A stretch of 64,000 bases of DNA from an uncultured Collinsella sp. (GTDB lineage Bacteria; Actinomycetota; Coriobacteriia; Coriobacteriales; Coriobacteriaceae), in contig CABUJH010000003.1 of assembly GCA_902491895.1 (NCBI GenBank), forward strand, positions 1-64,000. The letters run 5' to 3'. The notes below the pieces were generated by a model. The model was given only the letters and a program-made list of their open reading frames with translations. It did no database searches and was not told the origin of the DNA. This document shows positions 19,023 through 27,076 of this stretch, piece after piece. Every line of letters begins with the position of its first letter. The stretch's first letter is position 1. The position numbers were made by a program, and so were the translations under genes.

Positions 19023-19730
19023 GTGACTGACCACGTTTTAGACCGAGCTCATCTGGCCGAAGCCGTCGGCAACGATATTGCCGACATGGCCCATTTTTGG
19101 ATGCTGCGGAAGTTTCAGTTTTTGGAGCCGGCGCGCGAGCAGTTTGAGATTATTGTCGACCCGTGGCTCAGCTATCGCACCGAGCCTTCCCAAAACGAAA
19201 TCATGGCCTACAACATGGCGTTTACCGATTGGCTGCTCTTCGAGCGCCCCTATCGCCATGGCAAGACGCTGCTCGAGCTGTATGTTGATGAGCCGCCGGC
19301 ATCGCTTTCGCCTGCCTCGCTTAAGCGGCTCGAGCAGGTGCGCGACACACAGTATTTCTCGCGCTTTGGCATTTTGGACAAGGATCCTGCGAACGGCATG
19401 GTTGCGCTGAAGGATACGCGCGCCGACCTTCGCTTTGATGTCTACGACCCGCATATCGTGCAAAAGGAGCATTGGAGCGACGGAGCGATTGCGGTGCGCC
19501 TCGCCTGCGTCGACGATGTCTGGCTGACGGCGGGACAGCTCTATCTGTATGACATCGCGCGCCTGAGTGACATGGCGGTCGATGGACCGGGTGCGGTGCA
19601 TCCCGAGGATCTGCAGGACGGCTTTGACACCTCGTGCGTCAGCTTCTTTTTGCGCCTGGTCCGCGACATCATGGGCGCCCAGGGGCGCTACGTGAAGTCC
19701 CTCAACATCTACGAACAAGAATGGGAGTAG
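19023..19730 (+). CDS. Hypothetical protein (235 aa)
   Basis: I do not recognise this protein. It is soluble, acidic and rich in aromatic residues (FWMLRKFQFLEPA, FTDWLLFERPYRHGK), with no signal peptide, membrane helix or cysteine motif. The GTG start at 19023 is chosen because GAGGAGG lies five bases upstream. It stands alone, between the gltBD terminator and a family A hairpin array; nothing about its neighbours suggests a role. Confidence 0.75.
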   Translation: MTDHVLDRAHLAEAVGNDIADMAHFWMLRKFQFLEPAREQFEIIVDPWLSYRTEPSQNEIMAYNMAFTDWLLFERPYRHGKTLLELYVDEPPASLSPASLKRLEQVRDTQYFSRFGILDKDPANGMVALKDTRADLRFDVYDPHIVQKEHWSDGAIAVRLACVDDVWLTAGQLYLYDIARLSDMAVDGPGAVHPEDLQDGFDTSCVSFFLRLVRDIMGAQGRYVKSLNIYEQEWE

Positions 19731-19766
19731 GGGATGTGACTGGTGCCGCCCTACAGCCCTGACTTT

Positions 19767-19903
19767 GTCTCAATCTGTAACGTTTGGCGGCTGTTTGGGC
19801 CCGTAACTGTTGCAGATTGAGACGGAAGGTTGGCGGCTGCCGAAAGATCTTGTTCTGTAACAACTAGAGGCTTAAAGACTGTCTTCCTGTTACAGATCAA
19901 GAC
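19767..19903. repeat. Family A hairpin array, two units, upstream of the nuclease-like gene
   Basis: Units at 19767-19823 and 19847-19903, each 57 nt, start-to-start 80 nt. Arms are GTCTCAATCTGTAAC/GTTGCAGATTGAGAC and a diverged left arm ATCTTGTTCTGTAAC with GTTACAGATCAAGAC. The second unit ends only 20 bases before the start codon of the following gene. Confidence 0.92.
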
Positions 19904-19923
19904 ATTTGCCAGCGGAGGCAACG

Positions 19924-21000
19924 GTGACGATGGTCCATTTGTCTGACGTGGTGGTGATGAAAGTGTCTAATACCGTTCTCAAACACAAACATGCGACTCG
20001 CAACACGTTGGCGCGGAATAGGATGCTCGCGCGGCTCACGGAGACGGCCAAGCAAGGTGCGCTGCTCGCAACGCATGACAATACCGAGCTCATGTGGCTG
20101 CGACGCCATGTTGGAACCGACGATATCGCGGAGCCCGAGCCGTACCTGTTCTGTTTTCAGCATGATTGGGATGCATTGACACCGACGGAGCGAGCGCTGC
20201 GGACCATCAAAGGGCTTGCGGAGTTTCATCCCGATTGGGCATTTTGGGGCTATGACGCGGCGCTTTTGTGGGGTCTGGAGGTGCCGAATGATCTGCTTGG
20301 GCCACGATATCTTGTTAAGACAGGTTGCTCGGTGCCGCTGAGTGCAGGATGCCGGCTGTTGCGCCCGCAGGCGGCGGGTGCACTTGAACAAGTCGACGGC
20401 GTGCAGGTGACGTCGTTTTGGCGCACGGTGGAGGATTGCTTGCTACGTGCGCCGTTCTCCTACGGGTTGGCGATTGCCGATTCTGCGCTGCGGGCGAAAG
20501 GCGTATCGCGCGATGGCCTGTGCGAGCGCCTCCGCTCCGATTGCGAGGGCAGACGAGGGTATCGCAGAGCGCAGGTGATCGCGTCGTATGCGGACGGGCT
20601 GTCCGAAAACGGCGGCGAGTCTCGGTTCCGAGCGTTCTTTATTGCGTACGGCTTTCCAGTTCCGGAGCTGCAGGTGGAGTTTCGCGACCCGCTCGATCCG
20701 AGCCAGGTGTTTCGCGTCGACTATTTTTGGCGGCTCGTGGACGGGACGTGTGTCATCGGCGAGCTCGACGGAAAGGGGAAGTACACCTTGCAGAACGGCG
20801 AAGGTCGGGAGCCGGTCGACCCATTCGTGGCAGAACGTCAGCGAGAGTCCCATCTGACGATGCTCGGACATAAAGTACTGAGGTTTACGTTTGATGAGCT
20901 CAAGAATCCGGGGAAGCTGGCTGAAAAGATGAGACTGGCGGGCATTCCGCAGCGGGTCAATCTGGCGGAGGAATGGAGACGGCAGTGGTATGGGCGCTGA
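19924..21000 (+). CDS. AbiEi-like/DUF559-like endonuclease-fold protein between hairpin arrays
   Basis: 358 residues. The N-terminal two thirds resemble the winged-helix and AbiEi-like region of actinobacterial antitoxin-type proteins (WGYDAALLWGLEVPN, VTSFWRTVEDCLLRAP, ADSALR). The C-terminal third resembles the DUF559/Vsr-type PD-(D/E)xK fold: an acidic residue in FRVDYFW (D266) is followed by GELDGKGKY (E280, D282, K284), then a late HLTMLGHKVLRFTFDEL segment that fits the last strand and helix. A nicking or repair-type nuclease role is an inference. GTG 19924 is preferred (GGAGG ends five bases before); ATG 19930 is possible. The gene lies between two pairs of family A hairpins, 20 and 8 bases from its ends, like a transposase gene between its own repeats. 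Confidence 0.75.
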   Translation: MTMVHLSDVVVMKVSNTVLKHKHATRNTLARNRMLARLTETAKQGALLATHDNTELMWLRRHVGTDDIAEPEPYLFCFQHDWDALTPTERALRTIKGLAEFHPDWAFWGYDAALLWGLEVPNDLLGPRYLVKTGCSVPLSAGCRLLRPQAAGALEQVDGVQVTSFWRTVEDCLLRAPFSYGLAIADSALRAKGVSRDGLCERLRSDCEGRRGYRRAQVIASYADGLSENGGESRFRAFFIAYGFPVPELQVEFRDPLDPSQVFRVDYFWRLVDGTCVIGELDGKGKYTLQNGEGREPVDPFVAERQRESHLTMLGHKVLRFTFDELKNPGKLAEKMRLAGIPQRVNLAEEWRRQWYGR

Positions 21001-21008
21001 GAGGTTTT

Positions 21009-21146
21009 GTCTCGATCTGTAACGTTTAGAAGTTGTTTGAGTTCGTAATTGTTACAGATCGAGACAAACCGGTGAAACGTCGACCGAATGTCTCGATCTG
21101 TAACATCAAGGGGCCCAATAACCCTGTACCTGTTACAGATCGAGAC
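21009..21146. repeat. Family A hairpin array, two units, downstream of the nuclease-like gene
   Basis: Units 21009-21065 and 21090-21146, 57 nt each, period 81 nt, arms GTCTCGATCTGTAAC/GTTACAGATCGAGAC perfect in both. The first begins eight bases after the stop codon of the nuclease-like gene. The gap 21001-21295 holds otherwise only the start region of the next gene. Confidence 0.95.
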
Positions 21147-21295
21147 ATTCCCCTGATGTTGCTGGGGTGGGGCTGCAACGTATTCCGTCCCCCACATCCC
21201 CTCTTCCCTCCGTTAACCGATATGCTCGACTTTAGGTCGCTGTATTAGGTGATAATGGACAAATGTTCAAGTTAATTGTGAGGGAGGAGCTCGAT

Positions 21296-22666
21296 ATGGC
21301 GTCTGCCGATCGTTCCACGTTGTTTATCAATGCGACCGTCCTGGATGGTTCGGAACATATGGAGCTGCAGCCCGATATGGCCGTGGCCGTTGAGCGCGGT
21401 GTCATCTCGTGGATGGGGCCGAGTGCTGTGGCGCAGGCGCCTGCAGGCGCCGAGGTCATCGACCTGGCAGGGGCGTATCTCATGCCAGGCCTCATCAATA
21501 TGCATGTACATCTGTGCGGTTCGGGCAAGCCGGTGTCGGCGGGCGATGCGGGCGCGCTGATGAAGAAGCTCGATAATCCCGTGGGGCGCGCTATCGTGCG
21601 ACACATTCTTAAGGGCAGCGCTCAGCAGCAGCTGGCAAGTGGCGTGACCACGGTGCGCGGCGCGGGCGACCCGCTGTTTGCCGATCTGGCCGTGCGCGAT
21701 GCTATCGATGCCGGTAAGTATCAAGGTCCTCGCCTGGTGGCGCCGGGAACGGGCGTCACGGTGCCGGGCGGCCATGGTGCGGGCTTGTTCGCCCAGGTGG
21801 CCAACAGTTCCGCCGAGGCAGCCGAACAGGTGCGCGACCTGTATGCGCGCGGTGCCGACGTCATTAAACTGTTCGTAACGGGCGGCGTGTTCGATGCGAC
21901 TGAGGTGGGCGAGCCGGGTGTGCTGCGTATGCCGGTGGAGGTTGCCGCAGCGGCGTGCAAGGCAGCACACGATATGGGCCTTCCGGTTATGGCCCATGTC
22001 GAGAGCACCGAGGGCGTGAAGGCCGCGCTTGAGGCCGGCGTTGACACGATTGAGCACGGCGCTCCGTTGACGCCCGAGATCCTGGAGCTGTACCGCGGCG
22101 CCGCGGGCACACAGCTTGAGGGCCGTGCGCCCAGCGTTACCTGCACGATCAGCCCGGCACTGCCGTTTGTATTGCTCGACCCGAAAAAGACCCATTCGAC
22201 CGATACGCAAAAGAAGAACGGCGATATCGTGTGCTCGGGCATTATCGAGAGCGCTCGTGCTGCATTGGAAGCTGGCGTTAAGGTGGGCCTGGGCACAGAT
22301 TCGAGCTGTCCGTTCGTGACGCAGTACGACATGTGGCGTGAGGTGGCCTATTTTGCCAAGTATGTCGGCGTGAGCAACGCCTTCGCGCTGCATACGGCTA
22401 CGCAGATCAATGCCGAGCTGCTGGGGCTGGGCGACGAGACCGGCACGATCGAGTGCGGTAAGGCTGCCGATATCCTGGTGACGCGCGAGAACCCGCTCGA
22501 TGACCTGTGCGCACTGCGTGAGCCGACGCATGTGATGTGTCGCGGCAATCTGGTGCGCAAGCTCAAGGTGAAGCGTATTCCCGAGGTTGATAACGAGCTC
22601 GACACGATTATGGCCATGCCGGCTGAGGCGCTGGCTGAGGAGCTCGCCCGCGACGGCGTGGCATAG
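21296..22666 (+). CDS. Amidohydrolase (imidazolonepropionase/prolidase-like)
   Basis: Cytoplasmic metal-dependent hydrolase, 456 residues, with the amidohydrolase TIM barrel. Metal ligands visible: HxH in NMHVHL (near 67-71), the lysine in ADVIKLFVTGG (near 190), histidines in PVMAHVES and DTIEHGAP, and the aspartate in GLGTDSSCP. The C-terminal part, ADILVTRENPLDDL, is the usual end of this group. Such enzymes act on cyclic amides or dipeptides (imidazolonepropionase, Xaa-Pro dipeptidase-like); the substrate cannot be told here. ATG 21296 follows AGGGAGG. No pathway neighbours. Confidence 0.9.
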   Translation: MASADRSTLFINATVLDGSEHMELQPDMAVAVERGVISWMGPSAVAQAPAGAEVIDLAGAYLMPGLINMHVHLCGSGKPVSAGDAGALMKKLDNPVGRAIVRHILKGSAQQQLASGVTTVRGAGDPLFADLAVRDAIDAGKYQGPRLVAPGTGVTVPGGHGAGLFAQVANSSAEAAEQVRDLYARGADVIKLFVTGGVFDATEVGEPGVLRMPVEVAAAACKAAHDMGLPVMAHVESTEGVKAALEAGVDTIEHGAPLTPEILELYRGAAGTQLEGRAPSVTCTISPALPFVLLDPKKTHSTDTQKKNGDIVCSGIIESARAALEAGVKVGLGTDSSCPFVTQYDMWREVAYFAKYVGVSNAFALHTATQINAELLGLGDETGTIECGKAADILVTRENPLDDLCALREPTHVMCRGNLVRKLKVKRIPEVDNELDTIMAMPAEALAEELARDGVA

Positions 22667-22703
22667 GTGTGACAAAGGGGCAATCCCTTTGTCATAATCA
22701 AAA

Positions 22704-22737
22704 AAGCCGAGGTCTCAGCGCGAGGCCTCGGCTTTTA
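22704..22737. terminator. Bidirectional terminator between the amidohydrolase and a convergent gene
   Basis: Stem 22706-22716 with 22722-22732 (one G-T pair), flanked by an A-run on the left (AAAAAA) and a T-run on the right, so it can stop transcription from either side. Confidence 0.9.
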
Positions 22738-22758
22738 TTTTGTCCCATGGTATGGCGG

Positions 22759-23232
22759 CTATGAGCGCGTTTCCATCTTGGCGTGGCACTTGGGGCAGGT
22801 GACGCGGATCTTGCCTTTGCCCTTGGGGACGGAGAGCATTTGGCCACAGTTGGGGCACTTGAGGTATGCCGTGGTCTTGCGGCCCTTCCACATCTTCTTA
22901 GCCGTGCGTTTGGCACGCTCAAAGCCCTCCTTGCTGGTGCCGGCCGCGCGTGAGGTGCTGGCCGCTGCAGCGCCGCCGCCCAAACTGGCGACGAACTTGC
23001 CCAAGCCGGGGACATTGGCGGTCGCAGCGACAAAGGCCTTGTTCTCCTTGCGACGTGCATCGGTATTTTTGGACAGGCCGCGCAGCACACCAATTACGAT
23101 GACGGCGATGGCGATCCAGCTGAGCCACTGGATGCGGGCCATCGATCCGATCATCGCGATGACGATGCCGGCAAAACCCATCACGATGGTGAGCTCGTCA
23201 GCACCATTGCGACCCTTCATAAAGTCATTCAT
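22759..23232 (-). CDS. Small membrane protein with C-terminal zinc ribbon
   Basis: 157 residues: two membrane helices (about 17-34 and 37-52), a basic linker, then a zinc ribbon LKCPNCGQML...VTCPKCHAKM near the C-terminus (two CPxC pairs). The ATG at 23230-23232 follows AAAGG; the upstream in-frame ATG would lack a site. Function unknown. It is the last gene on the minus strand before the amidohydrolase terminator and is separated from csoR by a repeat-filled gap, so it is not obviously part of the copper operon. Confidence 0.82.
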   Translation of the reverse strand: MNDFMKGRNGADELTIVMGFAGIVIAMIGSMARIQWLSWIAIAVIVIGVLRGLSKNTDARRKENKAFVAATANVPGLGKFVASLGGGAAAASTSRAAGTSKEGFERAKRTAKKMWKGRKTTAYLKCPNCGQMLSVPKGKGKIRVTCPKCHAKMETRS

Positions 23233-23287
23233 GCAAATTGCCTTTCGTTCGATATACTGCACGCCTTTATACCCGATTTAGAGCAAG

Positions 23288-23371
23288 GGGGACAGGTTAA
23301 TCTGCACCAAGGTGGTGCAAACATACCTGTCCCCGGAACACCAAGACGGTGCAAAGAAGTCTGTCCCCAAT
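23288..23371. repeat. Family C palindromic repeats (GGGGACAGGT type)
   Basis: A hairpin at 23288-23334 has left arm GGGGACAGGTTAATCTGCACC and right arm GGTGCAAACATACCTGTCCCC; a related second segment, GACGGTGCAAAGAAGTCTGTCCCC, follows to 23369. The same family brackets a family B repeat at 62412-62537, and a fragment of it may lie at 5550-5574. Confidence 0.8.
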
Positions 23372-23378
23372 GCCCCAA

Positions 23379-23651
23379 TTACTTGGAGAGCTTGTCGACG
23401 ACGCGCTCTATCTCGGCGAGCTTGGCGGCCTTGAGTTCCTCGTCGCCCGATTCGATGGCCGAGGCGACGCAGCCCTCGATGTGAGCCTTGAGCACATCGG
23501 CGTTGATGCGGGCGATGAGCGCCTGCGTGGCCATGAGCTGCGTGGAAATATCGACGCAATAACGGTCCTCATCGACCATCCGCAAGATGCCGTCGATCTG
23601 GCCGCGCGCCGTCTTGAGCATGCGGGTCACCGATTTATGGTCTGCCATCAT
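23379..23651 (-). CDS. csoR: CsoR-family copper-sensing repressor
   Basis: 90-residue all-helical repressor of the CsoR/RcnR family. The N-terminal RMLKTARGQIDGILRMV motif and the copper ligands of CsoR are present: a cysteine in YCVDIS (C36), then HIEGC (H61 and C65). Cu(I) binding releases the protein from its operator. The ATG at 23649-23651 follows GAGGA; a second ATG codon follows directly. It is the third gene of the copA-copZ-csoR set on the minus strand, and a CsoR-type palindrome lies in front of copA, so the operon is probably autoregulated. Confidence 0.93.
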   Translation of the reverse strand: MMADHKSVTRMLKTARGQIDGILRMVDEDRYCVDISTQLMATQALIARINADVLKAHIEGCVASAIESGDEELKAAKLAEIERVVDKLSK

Positions 23652-23693
23652 GGCGGGTCCTCGTTTCTGGTCGATCTTCCGGATGCCCCCGTC

Positions 23694-23760
23694 AGTTGCG
23701 GTGAAATACGGACTGTTTAAAGGCCTAGGGCGGCTCAACAGTCCGTATTTCACCGCAACT
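23694..23760. repeat. Family B palindromic repeat, copy 2 (67 nt)
   Basis: The most perfect copy: 24-nt arms AGTTGCGGTGAAATACGGAC.. and its exact reverse complement around a 19-nt centre. It lies between csoR and copZ. Confidence 0.93.
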
Positions 23761-23786
23761 TCTGAGGATTGAGTAGGCAGCGTCTG

Positions 23787-24008
23787 CTACGCGGCGGTTA
23801 CGGACAGGGCGTGGAACTTCTCTCCGGCGCCCTCGACAGCGGCGGCGAGCTGCTCGGCGGTCACGGTGTCGGCGCACTCCACCTGGACGGTCTGGGTCTC
23901 GTGATCGGCGTCGGCGTCGGTCACGCCGGCCACGTTGAGCAACGCCGTCTCGACGGTGGCGTCGCAGTGGCCGCACATGAGACCGGAAGTCTTGATCGTG
24001 TAACGCAT
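23787..24008 (-). CDS. copZ: Copper chaperone CopZ (heavy-metal-associated domain)
   Basis: 73 residues forming one HMA domain (beta-alpha-beta-beta-alpha-beta). The metal motif is SGLMCGHCDATVETAL, giving CxxC at about residues 11-14; most relatives have GMxCxxC, here a leucine and methionine precede the first cysteine. It would carry Cu(I) to CopA or CsoR in the cytoplasm. ATG at 24006-24008 follows GAGAGGAA. Between copA and csoR on the minus strand. Confidence 0.93.
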   Translation of the reverse strand: MRYTIKTSGLMCGHCDATVETALLNVAGVTDADADHETQTVQVECADTVTAEQLAAAVEGAGEKFHALSVTAA

Positions 24009-24044
24009 GGGTATTCCTCTCTGTTGTGTCGGCTTTCCCAAGCA

Positions 24045-24116
24045 CCCGACCTTGACCTTCAAGCCGTCGCTCGCGTACTAAAGTACGCGTCGCTTCTCTT
24101 TCAGGTCAATCTCGGG
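24045..24116. other. Nested inverted repeat between copA and copZ
   Basis: Outer arms CCCGACCTTGACCT (24045-24058) and AGGTCAATCTCGGG (24103-24116) enclose an inner perfect dyad CGCGTACTAAAGTACGCG (24072-24089). In the copA-to-copZ transcript it would fold as a long stem and may protect or partly end the message, adjusting CopA against CopZ levels (inference). Confidence 0.7.
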
Positions 24117-24155
24117 CACCTGGAAAATCCGTTCTAAATGGACGTAATGGTGAGC

Positions 24156-26498
24156 CTATTTTGCCACTTTAGGCTTAAAGGATTTTAGGCGCAGCGCATT
24201 GCTTACGACGCACACGCTCGACAGGCTCATGGCCGCGGCGCCAAACATCGGCGAGAGTTGCCAGCCGGTGAGGGGGAAGAACACGCCCGCGGCGAGCGGA
24301 ATGCCGATGCCGTTGTAGAACAGCGCCCAGAACAGGTCCTGCTTGATGTTGCGAATCGTGGCGCGCGACAGCTCGATGGCGCGTGCGACGTCCATGAGGT
24401 CGCTGCGCATGAGTACCACATCTGCTCCTTCCTTGGCGATGTCGGCGCCGGTGCCGATAGCAAGGCCCACGTCGGCGCGCGCCAAGGCGGGGGAGTCGTT
24501 GATGCCGTCGCCCACCATGGCGACCTTGCCGCCCGCGTCCTGCAGTTCGCGCACGTGGCGCTCCTTGTCGGCGGGCAGGACGTCGGCGATGACCTGCTTG
24601 CTGCTCAGCCCCACGCGGCGGGCGATTGCCTCGGCCGTCACGTGGTTATCGCCGGTGAGCATGCGCACGTCGACGCCGAGCTTGCGGAGCGCGGCGATGG
24701 CCTCGGCGCTCGTCTCCTTGACCTCGTCAGCCACGGCGATGGTACCGACAAGCTCGCCGTTCTTGGCAAAGAACAGCGGTGTTTTGCCCTCGGCGGCGAA
24801 CTGTTCGGCAAGGCCGGCGGGCACCTTCGCGCCTAGCTCGTCCATCAGACGCATGTTGCCGGCTGCGATGGCGTTTTGCCCCTCGCGCGCCGTAACGCCA
24901 CGACCGGGCACGGCGGCAAAGTCCTCGACCATGCGCGCGACGATTCCGCGCGACTCGCACTCGGCCATAATTGCCTCGGCCAGCGGGTGCTCGCTCGAAC
25001 GCTCCAACGCCGCGGCCAGCTTGAGCAGCGCCTTTTCGCTCATGGCGGGCGAGCCGTCGGCGCGCGTGGCTACCACGATATCGGTCACGGCAGGCTTGCC
25101 GCGGGTGACCGTACCCGTCTTATCGAGCACCACGGTGCCCACGCTGCGCAGGTTCTCCAGCGCCTCGGCACTCTTAAACAGAATGCCCATCTCGGCGCCC
25201 TTGCCGGTGCCGACCATAATGGCGACGGGCGTGGCCAGACCCAGTGCGCACGGACAGCTGATTACCAGCACAGCGACGGCGGAGGTGAACGCTTCATTCA
25301 CGCTACCGGTCAGTGCCATCCACGCCACGAAGGTCATGGCCGAGATCACGAATACCACGGGAACAAACACACCGGCGACCTTGTCGGCCATGCGGGCGAT
25401 GGGCGCCTTGGTGGCGTTGGCGTCCTCGACGAGCTGGATGATCTTGGCAAGCGACGTGTCGGCGCCCACGCGTGTGGCGCGGAAGGTAAACGAACCGGTG
25501 CGGTTGACGGTGGCGGCGTTGACGGTGTCGCCGGCGGTCTTTTCCACGGGGATGGACTCGCCGGTGAGCGCACTCTCGTCCACGGCCGAGCTGCCCTCGA
25601 GCACCACGCCATCGACGGGGACGGACTCGCCGGGGCGCACGCGCAGGACCTGGCCGGGAAGGATGGCGTCGACGTCCACAGTGGTCTCGGTGCCGTCCTC
25701 TGCCACGACAGTCGCGGTCTTGGGTGCCAGGTCGATCAGCGCCTCGATGGCGCCGCCGGTTTTGGACTTGCTGCGCGTCTCAAGGTATTTGCCCACGGTG
25801 ACGAGCGACAGGATCGTGCCTGCGCTCTCAAAATACAGATTGTCCATGCCCGTCATCATGGCCTCGTTGACCTGACCCGCGGCTAACTGGTCGGCCATGA
25901 TGAACATGGCGTAGAGCGACCAGGCGATGGAGGCGGTGGCGCCCACGGCGATGAGGGCGTCCATGGTGGGCGCGCCGTGTGCGAGTGATTTAAACCCATT
26001 GATAAAGTACGCGTCGTTGACATAGACGATGGGGATGAGCAGGACGAGCTCGGTGAGGGCGAGCGTCATGCTGTGGGTATGGTCGGTGAAAATGCCGGGC
26101 AGCGGCCAGCCGAGCATGTGCCCCATGCCTATGTAGAACAGTGGGATAAGGAATGCGATCGAGACGATGAGACGAGTGCGCATGGCAGAGGCGGCGGTCT
26201 CCAGCTTTTTGGTCGGCGACTCCATGTGGGCGGCGCCGGACCTGGCTTGTGCGCCTTCGCTTGAGCCGGCGGCACCGGTGCCCGCATCGACAGGTGAGGC
26301 CGAGTAGCCCGCGCGGTCGACGGCGGTGCAGATATCGTCGGGGGAGACCTGCGCGGGGTCATAGTCGACCATCATGGAACCGGCGAGCAGGTTGACCGCG
26401 ACGCTTTGGACGCCGTCGAGTTTGCTCACGGCACGGTCCACGTGCGCCTGGCAGGCGGCGCATGTCATGCCGCCCACGTCGAACTTATCTTGAGTCAT
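24156..26498 (-). CDS. copA: Copper-exporting P-type ATPase CopA
   Basis: P1B-1 ATPase that pumps Cu(I) out through the cytoplasmic membrane. 780 residues: one N-terminal HMA domain with GMTCAAC (residues 10-16), eight predicted membrane helices, the CPC ion-path motif (C415-P-C417 in [12 protein letters not shown]), the phosphorylated aspartate D459 in DKTGTVTRG, the SEHPLAEA nucleotide site, and [10 protein letters not shown] before the last helices. All catalytic residues are present. Its operon continues with copZ and csoR. ATG at 26496-26498 follows GGAGAAG. Confidence 0.97.
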   Translation of the reverse strand: MTQDKFDVGGMTCAACQAHVDRAVSKLDGVQSVAVNLLAGSMMVDYDPAQVSPDDICTAVDRAGYSASPVDAGTGAAGSSEGAQARSGAAHMESPTKKLETAASAMRTRLIVSIAFLIPLFYIGMGHMLGWPLPGIFTDHTHSMTLALTELVLLIPIVYVNDAYFINGFKSLAHGAPTMDALIAVGATASIAWSLYAMFIMADQLAAGQVNEAMMTGMDNLYFESAGTILSLVTVGKYLETRSKSKTGGAIEALIDLAPKTATVVAEDGTETTVDVDAILPGQVLRVRPGESVPVDGVVLEGSSAVDESALTGESIPVEKTAGDTVNAATVNRTGSFTFRATRVGADTSLAKIIQLVEDANATKAPIARMADKVAGVFVPVVFVISAMTFVAWMALTGSVNEAFTSAVAVLVISCPCALGLATPVAIMVGTGKGAEMGILFKSAEALENLRSVGTVVLDKTGTVTRGKPAVTDIVVATRADGSPAMSEKALLKLAAALERSSEHPLAEAIMAECESRGIVARMVEDFAAVPGRGVTAREGQNAIAAGNMRLMDELGAKVPAGLAEQFAAEGKTPLFFAKNGELVGTIAVADEVKETSAEAIAALRKLGVDVRMLTGDNHVTAEAIARRVGLSSKQVIADVLPADKERHVRELQDAGGKVAMVGDGINDSPALARADVGLAIGTGADIAKEGADVVLMRSDLMDVARAIELSRATIRNIKQDLFWALFYNGIGIPLAAGVFFPLTGWQLSPMFGAAAMSLSSVCVVSNALRLKSFKPKVAK

Positions 26499-26542
26499 GG
26501 CTTCTCCTTTCTGTGGTCGGTGCTGGAATTGTTAACCTGCCG

Positions 26543-26570
26543 ATACTATACACCCATACCCCCTGGGGGT
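26543..26570 (-). promoter_or_regulatory. CsoR operator and promoter of the cop operon
   Basis: A 13-bp perfect palindrome ACCCCCTGGGGGT (26558-26570) matches the GC-run centre of known CsoR operators. On the minus strand a TATAGT -10 element (26543-26548) lies right next to it, and TAGACA upstream may act as -35. Bound CsoR would cover the promoter. The 578-base gap to the next gene is otherwise filled by the family A array and a terminator. Confidence 0.75.
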
Positions 26571-26648
26571 GTCTAGTAATAGTTGGATTGTATGACTTTT
26601 CATTACAGATGAGGGCTGCTGCTCAATCGGTGGCCGCCTCTGCCAAAC

Positions 26649-26947
26649 ATCTCAATCTGTAACGTCTGGACCGGTTTTTGAACCATAGTTGTTACAGATT
26701 TAGACAAACATTTCAGCCGAAAACTAACGTCTCGATCTGTAACATCTAGCAGGGAAATATGACCTCTAACTGTTACAGATCAAGACATAGAAATCGGCCG
26801 AAAACTAACGTCTCGATCTGTAACACCTGGGGACCGTTTTGCCTGCTAGATGTTACAGATCAAGACAAGCTATTCGAGGGTAACCCGAACGTCTCGATCT
26901 GTAACAGTAAGACCGATGTTTGGGTCCTAGTTGTTACAGATCGAGAC
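26649..26947. repeat. Family A hairpin array, four units
   Basis: Units at 26649-26705, 26729-26786, 26810-26866 and 26891-26947, period 80-81 nt, separated by 23-24 nt. Arms GTCTCGATCTGTAAC and GTTACAGATCRAGAC are nearly unchanged while the 27-28-nt centres differ. Two of the spacers share CCGAAAACTAAC, which suggests tandem duplication of part of the array. Confidence 0.95.
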
Positions 26948-26977
26948 AATCTCGGAGCAGATGCCCAGGGCATACAA

Positions 26978-27017
26978 CGTAAAACGCCGGGACGCCCGAG
27001 TGATGGGCGCCCCGGCG
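26978..27017 (-). terminator. Terminator of the coiled-coil/CAP surface protein gene
   Basis: Stem CGCCGGGACGCCC (26985-26997) with GGGCGCCCCGGCG (27005-27017); on the minus strand the stem is followed by TTTTACG. Downstream of the minus-strand gene ending at 27077. Confidence 0.82.
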
Positions 27018-27076
27018 CATACTGGGCAGGGTTTGCGAAGCGGTGGGAGGGAGGAGAGGCCGTCCTCCCGAAATCC

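Noticed and set aside
26649..26947. Family A array as a CRISPR array
   Set aside because: Repeats alternate in orientation and form hairpins with each other, arms are only 15 nt, spacers partly repeat each other, and no cas genes are in the window.
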